Shown: positions 25,337-34,051, counted from the stretch's first letter. The stretch is DNA of 64,000 bases from Clostridium akagii DSM 12554 (GCF_000686725.1 NZ_KK366008.1:324074-388073), one strand, 5' to 3'. A program made the numbers and translations. Notes: a model not told the origin generated them from the sequence alone.

Positions 25337-25741
25337 TTGGCTCACCCACCAGTTTATAAATAATCTTAATTTTCATTATATACATAATTCATACCTGAAT
25401 TTATTACTGTTTCTATAACATTCTATCTAAATATAATTCAACAGGCACCCATAATTGTCCTGCACTTAGTAAAAAAAAGTAAATCTGTTTTCTCATTATA
25501 ATACAGTGTTCTTACAGTAACTCACACATATTATTGGACGAATTTAAATTTTTTGGGCATTGGAGAATATTATATATATAAATTTAATATTAAATTAGAA
25601 TATCGCAAATCGATTCATAAATAAGAATAGATTTGCGATATTTTTTATTGCGTATTAATAGAATGTTACGACACAAAACTCTAATCGGTTGTTCAATTTA
25701 TAACGTTTAGTATTAAAAACCGTTTTAGATGGGGAGAGTTA
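25337..25741. other. Intergenic region with one strong hairpin
   Basis: 405 bp without a gene. It must contain the promoter of the response-regulator operon, which I could not place with confidence. A perfect 12-bp hairpin (25600-25611 with 25630-25641, ATATCGCAAATC and complement) is followed by TTTTTTATTG on the plus strand and faces the 3' end of the ferredoxin gene on the minus strand; it looks like a terminator. No coding-like sequence was seen. Confidence 0.6.
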
Positions 25742-26533
25742 TTATTTCTTAGCCTGATTTAAAATATCTGAAATATTGGCATTAGGGTGATGATATCTTT
25801 TACGAGTTGGTGTTTTCTTTCCATATTGAATAGCTTCTTGAGGACACCACTGCAAACAAGCTAAACACTGTTCACATTTATTATTCCATATTGGATTTCC
25901 ACTATTCATATCAATATTGCAAACAGGACAAATCTTTTGGCATATACCACATTTATTACATTTTTCATCAACCCAAAAATTCTTATCCATTTTGGCAATA
26001 TTCTTAGCTGAATGGTTGTAAATTAAATTTGAAAATAGTAAGTTTACAAGTATGTTGTTATTTTCCTTTTTACCCTGCTTGTTAGTTTTAATATATTCAG
26101 CAATGACTTTAACTTTTTCACCACACTTATCAAACAATTTCTTTTGCTTTTCTTCGAGAAATGCTCCATATTTTGGCACGTAATTACCAGGCATATTTAC
26201 GGTAAATCCTGCCGAAAGCTTTCCTTTACAACTTTCTATTACTTTTTCAAGTATGTTGATCGCAACACCAGGCATACCACCATGTGTAGCAATTGCATAA
26301 ACGTATTTATCATTAAGATCTTCAAAGTTTTTGATGAATCTTTCAATAATGAGAGGTATCCCCCACATATAAACTGGAAATATTATTACTACAACTTTTG
26401 CATTAGTTTTAATAATACCCTTCCCTAGTACATAGGGAATAGAAATAAGATCACCCTCTATTTTTTTTGCAATATCTTTAGCTACTGTCAACGAATTTCC
26501 TGTACCTGTAAAATAATATACATCTGGTTTCAT
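25742..26533 (-). CDS. EFR1-type flavodoxin-ferredoxin protein, copy 1
   Basis: A 263-residue fusion. The N-terminal flavodoxin-like domain opens with YYFTGTGNSLTVAKDIA (FMN phosphate loop) and has the FPVYMWGIP loop. The C-terminal domain has two [4Fe-4S] motifs, CNKCGICQKICP and CEQCLACLQWCPQEAI, followed by the basic KKTPTRKRYHHPN common to the EFR1 family. Such proteins are thought to shuttle low-potential electrons in anaerobes; partners are unknown. A second copy at 49492-50304 shares the whole layout. ATG 26533 follows AGGAGAATTGGA. Confidence 0.92.
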   Translation of the reverse strand: MKPDVYYFTGTGNSLTVAKDIAKKIEGDLISIPYVLGKGIIKTNAKVVVIIFPVYMWGIPLIIERFIKNFEDLNDKYVYAIATHGGMPGVAINILEKVIESCKGKLSAGFTVNMPGNYVPKYGAFLEEKQKKLFDKCGEKVKVIAEYIKTNKQGKKENNNILVNLLFSNLIYNHSAKNIAKMDKNFWVDEKCNKCGICQKICPVCNIDMNSGNPIWNNKCEQCLACLQWCPQEAIQYGKKTPTRKRYHHPNANISDILNQAKK

Positions 26534-26571
26534 TCCAATTCTCCTCTCTTTATAATAATATAGGAATCTAT

Positions 26572-27090
26572 CTAAATGTAACGTTTCACCTTATTCATAT
26601 ATTTTATATACACTTCTCCAAATTCCTTAATACACCATCTTTCTTCTGAAAGAATAATCCAATGCGCTGATATTTGAAAACATATTAATAGCACAAGCAA
26701 TATCCATGATTGAGTTAGAATTACACACCCTAAGAAATAAATAAAATATGCAATGTACATAGGATTTCGGGATACTCGATATAACCCATTTAAATTTATT
26801 CCGCTCATTTTAGGCTTAGCATAATTTATTATAGATACCGCATATAAAATAATTCCTAAACTATAGATTATTAGACCTATGTAAAACCACTCAGAGTCTG
26901 CCCTGATTTTAAGTAATACCAAATATAGTAAAATAAGGGTAGTTGAAATTTGATAAACCCAATATGCTACTTTTTCTCTTCCGATTACTGGAGCAAATAA
27001 ACCCGCACGTTTAAGTGCTTCTTTGTTTACTATACTTAAAAGCCCATACCTAATAAGTATAATTGGTATTACTGTCAAAACTGCATTCAT
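26572..27090 (-). CDS. Isoprenylcysteine carboxyl methyltransferase-like membrane protein
   Basis: A 172-residue protein with about five membrane helices and the C-terminal signature of the ICMT/phospholipid methyltransferase family: GLYRVSRNPMYIAYF (about 103-117) and SEERWCIKEFGEVYIKYM (about 148-165). Bacterial members methylate lipids or unknown small molecules with S-adenosylmethionine. ATG 27090 follows AGGTGGG. About 100 bp upstream lies a direct-repeat pair like a LytTR-regulator site. Confidence 0.85.
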   Translation of the reverse strand: MNAVLTVIPIILIRYGLLSIVNKEALKRAGLFAPVIGREKVAYWVYQISTTLILLYLVLLKIRADSEWFYIGLIIYSLGIILYAVSIINYAKPKMSGINLNGLYRVSRNPMYIAYFIYFLGCVILTQSWILLVLLICFQISAHWIILSEERWCIKEFGEVYIKYMNKVKRYI

Positions 27091-27192
27091 TTTATCCCAC
27101 CTTCTATATCTTTAATTTATAACTACTTCCTACCATTCCATGTGGTCATCCGGATAATACCTCATATTAATTTAACCTTTTTATATTTAATA

Positions 27193-27222
27193 ATTGTGAC
27201 GTAATAAGTTACCATTGTGACG
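27193..27222. promoter_or_regulatory. Direct repeats resembling a LytTR binding site
   Basis: ATTGTGACG occurs at 27193-27201 and 27214-27222, two perfect 9-bp direct repeats with a 21-bp period (12-bp gap). Spaced direct repeats of this size are typical of LytTR-domain regulators, and a LytTR protein is encoded at 31384-32436. The site is about 100 bp upstream of the methyltransferase gene. The rest of this 173-bp gap shows no gene. Confidence 0.5.
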
Positions 27223-27263
27223 CAAGATTAGAATTTTACATAATTTAATTTTCAAAAAATACT

Positions 27264-27515
27264 TTATTTTGTAAATTCAAATACTCCATTAGGATTTATT
27301 TTCAAAAAAGAAAAGATTTCATTTAGTGCAGTTATAGCATCTTGTTCTGAAGAAAAATATGCTAATTGATGAGCATCTCGTCCCCAAAACGTGCGAGTTG
27401 CAACACCGATTAACACATATTTCTTATCTTTCATTCCACTACATGCTCTAATATAAAATTGATAACAATTTACAATTGCTAAATTTCTATGATTACAATT
27501 ACTTTTAATCCACAT
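27264..27515 (-). CDS. Small hypothetical protein
   Basis: An 83-residue protein I cannot assign to a family. It opens MWIKSNCNHRNLAIVNC and ends QDAITALNEIFSFLKINPNGVFEF, a pattern (short beta strands, then a helix and a Phe-rich end) that recalls small Firmicute proteins of unknown role starting MWI. There are four cysteines in the first half. A GGGGC ribosome-binding site lies about 10 nt before the ATG. It follows the truncated gene below on the same strand. Confidence 0.55.
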   Translation of the reverse strand: MWIKSNCNHRNLAIVNCYQFYIRACSGMKDKKYVLIGVATRTFWGRDAHQLAYFSSEQDAITALNEIFSFLKINPNGVFEFTK

Positions 27516-27580
27516 AATTTATAAGCCCCGCATTATACAATTTATTTTTATTTCGTTATTTTTTTACGATTGTTGAACAA

Positions 27581-27757
27581 TTAATAAGATTTCGAATTAC
27601 TTCCCTGTCCATCTGAATTTGTGGGACATCCATAGGTGTAGGTATACTTATCCCCCACTTCCTCGCCGTTTCGGCAGTACCGTTCTGTATGGTCACTGCG
27701 AAGAAACCCAGTTACCTCAATTTCAAATTTGTACTCCTCATCATACCATTTTTTCAT
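27581..27757 (-). pseudogene. Truncated TIGR04076-like protein
   Basis: A 58-residue frame starting MKKWYDEEYKFEIEVTGF behind GGAGG, with RYCRNGEEVGDKYTYTYGCP, like the first half of TIGR04076-type proteins. The family usually goes on with a second cysteine region and about 40 more residues; here the frame stops soon after the GCP motif at SNSKSY, and the following bases show no continuation. I read it as a 3'-truncated, probably inactive gene, though a short functional protein cannot be excluded. Confidence 0.6.
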
Positions 27758-27791
27758 GATTAACCTCCAAAGTAACACCAAACACCAATTA

Positions 27792-28052
27792 CTATTTACC
27801 TTTATGCCAATTATAAAAATCTTTTAGTTCTGCTTTACGTTCCTGTGGTAACTCTGTTTTCTTAACAGCATGAATTGCACCTTCCAGTGCTAACAATCTA
27901 TGAATACATGCAGAAGAATCAATTTCTTGTATTTTCAGCCACGCCTGTTCAGCACCAATATTTTTTAATTCATAACAAGTAAATATACCTACTTCATTCA
28001 ACTGTCTTTCAACTTCTTTTCCGATATTAGGTAGTTTTGATAATTCTCCCAT
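27792..28052 (-). CDS. TfoX C-terminal domain protein
   Basis: An 86-residue protein consisting of the helical TfoX/Sxy C-terminal domain: LSKLPNIGKEVERQLNEVGIFTCYELKNIGAEQAWLKI, a helix-hairpin-helix-like N-terminal part, and the end ELPQERKAELKDFYNWHKG. Stand-alone versions are common in Firmicutes and are not shown to regulate competence. ATG 28052 has AAGGGAAG about 7 nt upstream and is preferred to an ATG ten codons earlier. Confidence 0.85.
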   Translation of the reverse strand: MGELSKLPNIGKEVERQLNEVGIFTCYELKNIGAEQAWLKIQEIDSSACIHRLLALEGAIHAVKKTELPQERKAELKDFYNWHKGK

Positions 28053-28401
28053 AATGAATCTTCCCTTCAAATTAATATTCATAATAATCAACCTTAAATT
28101 GGATTTTATTTGTTTTTAAAATAAGAATATACTATTCTCATTTTCCATAATATCATTATACTCCAAATTTTATAATCATCTATTAATTTTACCTATAATT
28201 TTCTATTAACCCTTAAATATACTAATATTATTATTATGTATTGACCTAAAATAGAATTAATTTTTTTAAAAAAGTGTCAAGCCTAACACGATGTCATAGT
28301 GTAATGTAAAAATATGTCTTGAAGATGCAATATAAAACTCGTAGCCGGCAGAGTTTTGGTGAGTTTTGACATCTCTAAAATTATATTGGATGTATATAGC
28401 C

Positions 28402-28452
28402 ATGAGAACAGTGAAACAGGTTTCAGATCTAGCAGGAGTAAGCGTACATTTA
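28402..28452 (+). pseudogene. MerR-family regulator, N-terminal stub
   Basis: The frame from ATG 28402 reads MRTVKQVSDLAGVSV, the unmistakable start of a MerR-family winged helix, then loses the expected R-T-L-H-Y-Y-D-E continuation through small deletions and ends within about 30 residues. A TTGACA box at about 28364 may be the old promoter. It lies in a 575-bp stretch (28053-28627) that otherwise holds only the 73-bp repeat. Confidence 0.65.
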
Positions 28453-28516
28453 CTCATCTATTGTATAAATATACACAAAATACAATTCTGGTACACATCA
28501 TAATTGTATCTCTACT

Positions 28517-28589
28517 AAATAAAAATACAACTAAGTGGTATTCTAAGACAATTAACTACTGCCTAAATACCACTTAGTTATTTTTTGAT
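28517..28589 (+). repeat. 73-bp repeat, copy 2
   Basis: Identical over 73 bp to 18874-18946, including the 14-bp stem hairpin with T tail. Here it follows the MerR stub and faces the end of the minus-strand hydrolase gene, so no intact plus-strand gene feeds into it. Confidence 0.92.
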
Positions 28590-28627
28590 TTATGATAATA
28601 TCTCATATAGTGTATTTGATGAACACG

Positions 28628-29587
28628 TTATTTTACGTATGTAGAAATAAACTCTTTTGACATTTTGGCGATTTTATCTGCATTTGTCCAATGTAAATAG
28701 TGTCCCCCACTAAGAACTTGAATCTTTTGAATATCCGAGTTTGAAATTACTTCTTCATGAAGTGGCAACCACTTTTTATCACTGTCTACCGAATCTTTTG
28801 ATATGAATGATAAAACAGGTAAATTATTTGGATATTTCACGTCATATAGTTCTTTTGTATTTGTATTCACCATATTAAATTCATTTATCACAGAGACATT
28901 TCCGCTATTCCAAGCTGTTGCCATTTTTTTCATTTTAACTTGTTTAGCAGAATAATAATTGTTTTTGTTCATGCCATCATCAACACTTGGCAAAAGGTAT
29001 GTAGTGTCCCGTACAATTCCAAACGTGTTAAGTAACGTCAAATAGGGTGACATGCTAGCCTCTTTATTGATTTTTGTTTGATTAGGTGTAGATTCGTCAA
29101 TTCCAATAATCGCCTCCACTTCCCTGGGATAATTTATTGCATAGTACATCGAATATACTCCCGATATCGAGTGGGGCATCAATATATATGGTCCCTTAAT
29201 TTTTAATTCTTTAAGTGCTGTCCTTATTTCATTTACAATGTTTGCATTAGAACGTTCTTCTTTTGTAGTGTCGCTAAAACCGTATCCAAAATATTCAAGG
29301 ATTACGACTTTATAATCTGAGCCTAATCTTTCTGCCAACGGCATAAAGTCTGTTATTGGTGATGCTGTTCCGAGCCCGCTTAGTAACACGATTGTTTTTT
29401 TTCCTGAGCCAGTAACATAAGCTTGCATGTTTTTACCGTCCACATTTATGGTTTGACCGGTTTTATATTTGTTCTTTTCAATTAATTTCAGGACATTATG
29501 AGTTACTGCTGAGATTATCAATAATCCAACTATAATCCCCAAAATCCATAGTAATACCATACGGGTTATTTTAAGTGCCTTTTTCAT
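28628..29587 (-). CDS. Alpha/beta hydrolase, membrane-anchored
   Basis: A 319-residue alpha/beta-hydrolase with an N-terminal membrane helix (about 10-30) that probably anchors it outside the cell. The fold shows VLLSGLGTASP as oxyanion loop, the nucleophile elbow in LMPHSISGVYSM (Ser near residue 164, the H-S-I-S-G variant of G-x-S-x-G), and a late LSGGHYLHW with the catalytic His. Substrate unknown; relatives are annotated as lipases, esterases or proline iminopeptidase-like. ATG 29587 follows GGAGG. It lies 47 bp after the ABC permease gene and may share its transcript. Confidence 0.85.
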   Translation of the reverse strand: MKKALKITRMVLLWILGIIVGLLIISAVTHNVLKLIEKNKYKTGQTINVDGKNMQAYVTGSGKKTIVLLSGLGTASPITDFMPLAERLGSDYKVVILEYFGYGFSDTTKEERSNANIVNEIRTALKELKIKGPYILMPHSISGVYSMYYAINYPREVEAIIGIDESTPNQTKINKEASMSPYLTLLNTFGIVRDTTYLLPSVDDGMNKNNYYSAKQVKMKKMATAWNSGNVSVINEFNMVNTNTKELYDVKYPNNLPVLSFISKDSVDSDKKWLPLHEEVISNSDIQKIQVLSGGHYLHWTNADKIAKMSKEFISTYVK

Positions 29588-29634
29588 CTACTTTTTCCTC
29601 CATTATCTTCATTTGCTATTAGTTACAGCTTGAG

Positions 29635-30366
29635 TTATTTATCCAATCCAACTTTATTATAAGTATATATAAATGTAACTCCAGCGATTATTATCCAGAT
29701 TAAGATTACTGCTATATTCTTGGCTTCTCCCGTTCCAATCTCTCCCCCACTAAATACCTTTTGAAACATTAGGTTCATATTATAATTAGGCAAAAACCTT
29801 GCTATTAGTTCTATCTTTTTACTGAAGTTTGAAAGTAATGGCACCATTAAAAAAAACATAAGTATAGGCATTCCTACTGTTCCTGCCGCCATTTGATCCG
29901 GAACAATAATTCCTACTACTGCTCCAATTTCTATCATGCTAATAACTACTAAAGACGTTAACAATATAAATTTTCCTAAGTGCACAGAATCCATTCCAAC
30001 TATATAAAATATAACTATATTTAGAATTTCTGATACCAAAAAAGTTATTATAACTTTTCCTGCTAAAAACTCCAAAGGTGACACACCTGAAAGCATAAGA
30101 GTTCTAAGTGTATTTTTTTCTTTCTCTTCTGCAATCAGCATGGCTATCATAAAACCAGCTATAAGTACAATATTCATACCTACACACATGGATAATATCT
30201 CTAATTTACCAAACCCATCATTCTTACCTACTCCACTAACTGCCTTAGTGTATATAAAACTAAATAGAATTGGCAACAAGCACATTAACAAAACATTTGC
30301 ATTTTTGGATAAGCCTTTTACTTCCTTTTTAAACAATGCAGCAATTTTCCTCCTTGAAAATCCCAT
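29635..30366 (-). CDS. ABC-2 transporter permease
   Basis: A 243-residue permease with about six hydrophobic segments and the ABC-2 feature EEKEKNTLRTLMLSGVSPLEFLAGK (about 80-104), where E-K-x-x-x-T-L-x-x-L-L is the conserved coupling region. ATG 30366 overlaps the ATPase stop (TAATG), behind GGAGG, so translation is coupled. It forms the membrane part of an exporter with the gene just upstream. Substrate unknown. Confidence 0.9.
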   Translation of the reverse strand: MGFSRRKIAALFKKEVKGLSKNANVLLMCLLPILFSFIYTKAVSGVGKNDGFGKLEILSMCVGMNIVLIAGFMIAMLIAEEKEKNTLRTLMLSGVSPLEFLAGKVIITFLVSEILNIVIFYIVGMDSVHLGKFILLTSLVVISMIEIGAVVGIIVPDQMAAGTVGMPILMFFLMVPLLSNFSKKIELIARFLPNYNMNLMFQKVFSGGEIGTGEAKNIAVILIWIIIAGVTFIYTYNKVGLDK

Positions 30367-31211
30367 TATAGTTTCCTCCCTGTAAGATTTAAAAATATTT
30401 TTTCTAGACTAGGCTCCATAGAATGAATTGATATAAGCTTTCCGCTATCCATCCACATTTTAATCTTTACAGAACTTTCTGGGCTATTCTTAAGCATAAT
30501 TACCCTATCACTGTCTCTTAAGATTACCTTGATTTCTTCCGTGGTATATTTTAATTTTAAAGCTTCTGGCTTTCCTATTTCCGCTATTTCACCCGAGTTT
30601 AAAAATGCTACTCTATCACAAAGTTTATCCGCTTCTTCCATGTTATGAGTAGTCAAAAATATAGTTGTACCTTCTTGATTAAGTTTCCTAAGCAATTTGT
30701 GAATCTCTAAAGCAGTCCCCGGATCCAATGCAGAAGTTGGTTCATCTAGGAATAATAGGCTTGGTTTGTGAAGTACCGCTCTGGCTATCATAATTCTTTG
30801 CTTCATACCCTTAGAAAGCTTTATTGCTTCTTTCTTTATAGTATCACTCATTCCTACCTTCTCTAATATTTCCTCTACATTTTTCTTGGGAACTCCATAT
30901 ATGTCTGCATATAGCATTAAATTGTCCCCAACTGTTAGTTTGTCGTATACGCCACTATTATCTGACAATATTCCAACGTTTCTAAAGATATATTTTTTAT
31001 TCGCATATACCTCTTTGCCAAATACCTTAATTTCACCACTTGTTTGAATTAATTGTGAAGTCAACAACTTAATCGTGGTGGTTTTTCCGGCTCCACTCGG
31101 TCCTAAGAAACCAAATATTTCACCTTCCTTCACATGAAAGGTTAAATTCTTTAATGCCATACTATCCTTAAAATTCTTTTTTACATTTTCCATCATAATG
31201 ATATTATCCAT
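30366..31211 (-). CDS. ABC transporter ATPase (export type)
   Basis: A 281-residue ATPase with Walker A GFLGPSGAGKTTTIK, signature LSKGMKQRIMIARAVLH, Walker B LLFLDEPTSALDPG and His switch in LTTHNMEEA. All catalytic motifs are intact, in contrast to the LytTR fusion protein encoded 170 bp upstream. ATG 31211 has GGAGC 6 nt upstream; a TTG two codons earlier is less likely. It makes an exporter with the coupled permease. Confidence 0.93.
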   Translation of the reverse strand: MDNIIMMENVKKNFKDSMALKNLTFHVKEGEIFGFLGPSGAGKTTTIKLLTSQLIQTSGEIKVFGKEVYANKKYIFRNVGILSDNSGVYDKLTVGDNLMLYADIYGVPKKNVEEILEKVGMSDTIKKEAIKLSKGMKQRIMIARAVLHKPSLLFLDEPTSALDPGTALEIHKLLRKLNQEGTTIFLTTHNMEEADKLCDRVAFLNSGEIAEIGKPEALKLKYTTEEIKVILRDSDRVIMLKNSPESSVKIKMWMDSGKLISIHSMEPSLEKIFLNLTGRKL

Positions 31212-31383
31212 TTTCAAGCTCCTTTCTGCCCGGTTGTTATATCAATTATGTTACAGGTTGGATATTGACACAACAAAATAGCTATGAATGGAGTATTAAA
31301 TTGCTTTTGTGGCTCCTTTTTTAAGCCCAATGGAGAATATAATACCATGAATTAACATGGTAAATAAGTTCAAATTTTGAGAA

Positions 31384-32436
31384 TTACAATTTGAGTATTG
31401 TTTTTAATTCGTCTAATCTTCCTTTTGACAAAGGCACGGAACTCTTTATTTTATCATCCAAATTCACACTGTAACTGTTTCTTGTCCAAGTAATTATTTC
31501 ACGAACTCTTTGTAAATTTACAATATACGATCTATGACATCTGAAAAATCCAAAGTGTTTTAACCTTTCTTCCAAATCGGTAAGGGAAATAGTGCAAGGA
31601 AACCGTTCTCCGCTGATATATAGATTACTAATTCCTTGTTCACCCTCAATATAATCAATCTCTATCGGATCAAACAACAGAATTTTCTCCCCCATCTTAA
31701 CAGGTATCTTTTGAATTTTATATATTTTGTTTGTGCTGACGATTTCTTCTAAATGGATGCTTACCCCATCTTTATTCGTTTCCGCTTTTGGGCTATCATG
31801 TTCTTCTCTGTTATTGTTTAAAAACACCAATCCATCTGCATCTAATCGATACGCTTTTTCGCCAATCATTATCGTATCCTTAAAAAGCACGGAAGTAATC
31901 AACACAGCTGTTCCACCAGAACATAAATCATCTATATTTTCTAATATAGACATGGTCCCCTCAATGTCCATATTAAGAATTGGCTCCTGAAAAATCAACA
32001 ATTTAGGCTGCTTTAATCTTTCTCTTGCAAAGCTAACACGTCTTTTTTGTGAATAACTTAACTTTTTAATTTGGGTATTTGCAATGTCCAAAAGAGCTAG
32101 CCCCATCAATATTTCTTTGTAATCGACCTTGCTACCAAAAATTTCAGCAAAAAACTTCATATAACCCTCTATGGTCATATTTTCATAAAGAGCTTCCTCT
32201 CTGAGTACAACACCTATTCTAGTTATATTTTTCTTAATATACTCCAAATTTTTAATACCCTCTATAAAAATCTCACCTTTTCCTGGTATTTCTCTTCCTA
32301 ATATCAAATCTATCAGCAAATTACTTATTTCGTTACTACATTCTATACTTACAGAGCTTCCATTATCTATATTAATATCTATACCTTTCAAGATATTATT
32401 CTTTTTCTCTTTATACAAACCTCTAATTTTAAGCAT
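31384..32436 (-). CDS. Degenerate ABC-ATPase domain fused to LytTR DNA-binding domain
   Basis: A 350-residue two-domain protein. Residues 1-215 follow the ABC ATPase fold (ILKGIDINIDNGSSVSI; RIGVVLREEALYENMTIEGYM), but Walker A is replaced by IECSNEISNLLIDL, the signature is LSYSQKRRVSFARE, and Walker B has Gln for Asp (LLIFQEPIL), so it should not hydrolyse ATP. Residues about 240-350 are a LytTR domain (DYIEGEQGISNLYI, LTDLEERLKHFGFFRCHRSYIVNLQRVREI). It lies directly upstream of an intact ABC exporter operon on the same strand. I infer a transcription factor that senses the exporter's ATPase or substrate through its dead ATPase fold. Such fusions are known in Firmicutes but little studied. 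Confidence 0.88.
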   Translation of the reverse strand: MLKIRGLYKEKKNNILKGIDINIDNGSSVSIECSNEISNLLIDLILGREIPGKGEIFIEGIKNLEYIKKNITRIGVVLREEALYENMTIEGYMKFFAEIFGSKVDYKEILMGLALLDIANTQIKKLSYSQKRRVSFARERLKQPKLLIFQEPILNMDIEGTMSILENIDDLCSGGTAVLITSVLFKDTIMIGEKAYRLDADGLVFLNNNREEHDSPKAETNKDGVSIHLEEIVSTNKIYKIQKIPVKMGEKILLFDPIEIDYIEGEQGISNLYISGERFPCTISLTDLEERLKHFGFFRCHRSYIVNLQRVREIITWTRNSYSVNLDDKIKSSVPLSKGRLDELKTILKL

Positions 32437-32620
32437 ATAAATTCATCCCTCTGACTTTTTGTTAATAATTATAGCATAGATTCGGACAACTGAATAATTG
32501 AATGCAATTAATGTTTCAATGACCGAAAACTATAGAAAGCATCCAACTTCATATTTCATATGACAACTAATAGATATGTTAAATAATATTCTATGGGTGT
32601 TACACAACATTTAACCATTG

Positions 32621-32646
32621 TGGCATAATTTAAGAAAATTATGCCA
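32621..32646 (-). terminator. Hairpin after the YdcF gene
   Basis: A perfect 11-bp stem TGGCATAATTT with a 4-nt AAGA loop, 6 bp after the stop codon of the minus-strand YdcF gene. No good T tract follows, so it is a weak terminator or an RNA-stabilising element. Confidence 0.5.
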
Positions 32647-32651
32647 TGACT

Positions 32652-33242
32652 CTATTGTTTGCTTTTATGATAACGTAAAATGTTTATGAACATCTGCGTG
32701 TAATAATAAAGATAAATCATTGCAACCCCTATTATTAGGTATTCATATGGGAATTTAGATTTTTCCACTGTATGGTTAATTTCAAGTGTAAAAGCATACG
32801 AACTGGCTTTTCGTAAATGCCAAGGTGAGGATACAATAACTGCTGTTCTCAATCCTCTATCTTTCATGATTTTCTTTGAATTTACTAAATTTTCATATGT
32901 ACTCTTTGCAAGTTTCTCACGAATTATACTGCAATTAGGCACTCCTAATTCAATCAAAGTTTGTGCTATAACATCTGCCTCAACGTAGTTATTAGCTACA
33001 GCCGCACCAGTGCAAATAATCACTTCAGCGATTCCTTCATGATATAGTTTCGCTGCTTTATTTATTCGCTCTCGCAGAATTGGTGACACACTTCCATCTT
33101 TTTTTACGGGATAACCAAGTACAATAATCACATCTTTCTTTTGCCCATTATTATAGTTTGCTTTCTTTAAACCTCTACAAAGAACAACATACTCAATCAT
33201 AAAGCATATTAATATTGTACATATAATATATAATATTATCAT
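32652..33242 (-). CDS. YdcF family membrane protein (DUF218)
   Basis: A 196-residue protein with an N-terminal membrane helix, the DUF218 core (DVIIVLGYPVKKDGSVSPILRERINKAAKLYHEG; IICTGAAV; A-K-S-T-Y-E-N; TAVIVSSPWHLRKAS) and a short hydrophobic C-terminal segment. The family includes SanA and ElyC, linked to envelope barrier and lipid-carrier metabolism. ATG 33242 lies behind AGGAGG and is preferred to the longer frame at 33293, which would overlap the upstream gene. Confidence 0.88.
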   Translation of the reverse strand: MIILYIICTILICFMIEYVVLCRGLKKANYNNGQKKDVIIVLGYPVKKDGSVSPILRERINKAAKLYHEGIAEVIICTGAAVANNYVEADVIAQTLIELGVPNCSIIREKLAKSTYENLVNSKKIMKDRGLRTAVIVSSPWHLRKASSYAFTLEINHTVEKSKFPYEYLIIGVAMIYLYYYTQMFINILRYHKSKQ

Positions 33243-33283
33243 ATCTCCTCCTATATGTGAGATTCTTTGCATGACCAAACTCT

Positions 33284-33952
33284 TTACACCCACTCATCAG
33301 GATGATTCATTGTCCGTTGTAATTCATCTAAGAATACCTTTATTTGATAGCCATCCACCGTAGCATGGTTAGCCGTAATAGATAAAGGCATTTTAGTCAT
33401 GCCATTATTTTTAGCAAATCCGCCGGCTTCAAAAATCGGTGCATAATATTTTTTTGCACCTTGAAGATTCATGGATAAACTATTAAAAGTAAACCACGGA
33501 ACACAAGATATGATGTAGTTGTTTGGAGGTGGTGTACCCTTTGACGACATAATACCATGATTGTTTCTGTGATGCTCAATATCTTCCATATAGCGTTTAT
33601 AAAATATCTTAAAACCTTCATCATATTCTGTCCAAAGAAATGTTATTGTTTTATCGTCTTCATGAAATATGGGATAAAAAGGCGTTAGCGCGTCCCAATA
33701 TCCTAACACATCGTCCTTAAATGCCATACGAAATTCCTGTTGTTTGCCAATAGCTCCAGTTACCAGATATAGATATGCTGGAAAGAATTTAATTCCTTTC
33801 TTTTTTAATGTATTCCTAAGAATTGTGACATCCAGTGTTACATTAATTGAATAGGTTATTGGATTTACTGTTTCCGTAAAATAATTATATGTTTCTGCTC
33901 TTGACCATTTCTGTATGTCAATAGCATGGAAACCTCCTGTCTGCATATTCAT
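33284..33952 (-). CDS. Chloramphenicol acetyltransferase-like protein (CatA family)
   Basis: A 222-residue trimeric-acyltransferase-type protein with the CAT fold: YFTETVNPITYSINVTLDVT near the N-terminus, DKTITFLWTEY, VPWFTFNSLSMN and the active-site region LSITANHATVDGYQIKVFLDEL (about 188-209). The usual H-H-x-x-x-D-G motif is N-H-A-T-V-D-G, which keeps the catalytic His and the structural Asp. Chromosomal clostridial CatA-like proteins may or may not confer resistance. ATG 33952 follows AGGGGGG. It overlaps no neighbour and has no mobile element beside it. Confidence 0.88.
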   Translation of the reverse strand: MNMQTGGFHAIDIQKWSRAETYNYFTETVNPITYSINVTLDVTILRNTLKKKGIKFFPAYLYLVTGAIGKQQEFRMAFKDDVLGYWDALTPFYPIFHEDDKTITFLWTEYDEGFKIFYKRYMEDIEHHRNNHGIMSSKGTPPPNNYIISCVPWFTFNSLSMNLQGAKKYYAPIFEAGGFAKNNGMTKMPLSITANHATVDGYQIKVFLDELQRTMNHPDEWV

Positions 33953-34051
33953 TTTTACCCCCCTAAATAGTTATAGTTCAAGAAATTTTATTTCTTTTGT
34001 CTTAGCTTGAGTTTTCACAAGCAAAACCATATTTCATACCCTATATCTGAA

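Noticed and set aside
20365-25545. Recurring CGTCCAAT / ATTGGACG motif
   Set aside because: It recurs at about 20365, 25535 and 44530 but the surroundings do not align; eight-base matches are expected by chance in 64 kb.
28266-28577. Two overlapping frames of 63 and 73 codons on opposite strands
   Set aside because: They overlap the MerR stub and the 73-bp repeat in other frames, have no ribosome-binding site and no protein-like pattern.
33284-33952. Acquired resistance cassette
   Set aside because: The CAT-like gene has no flanking insertion sequence, integrase or repeat, and its base composition looks like the neighbours.
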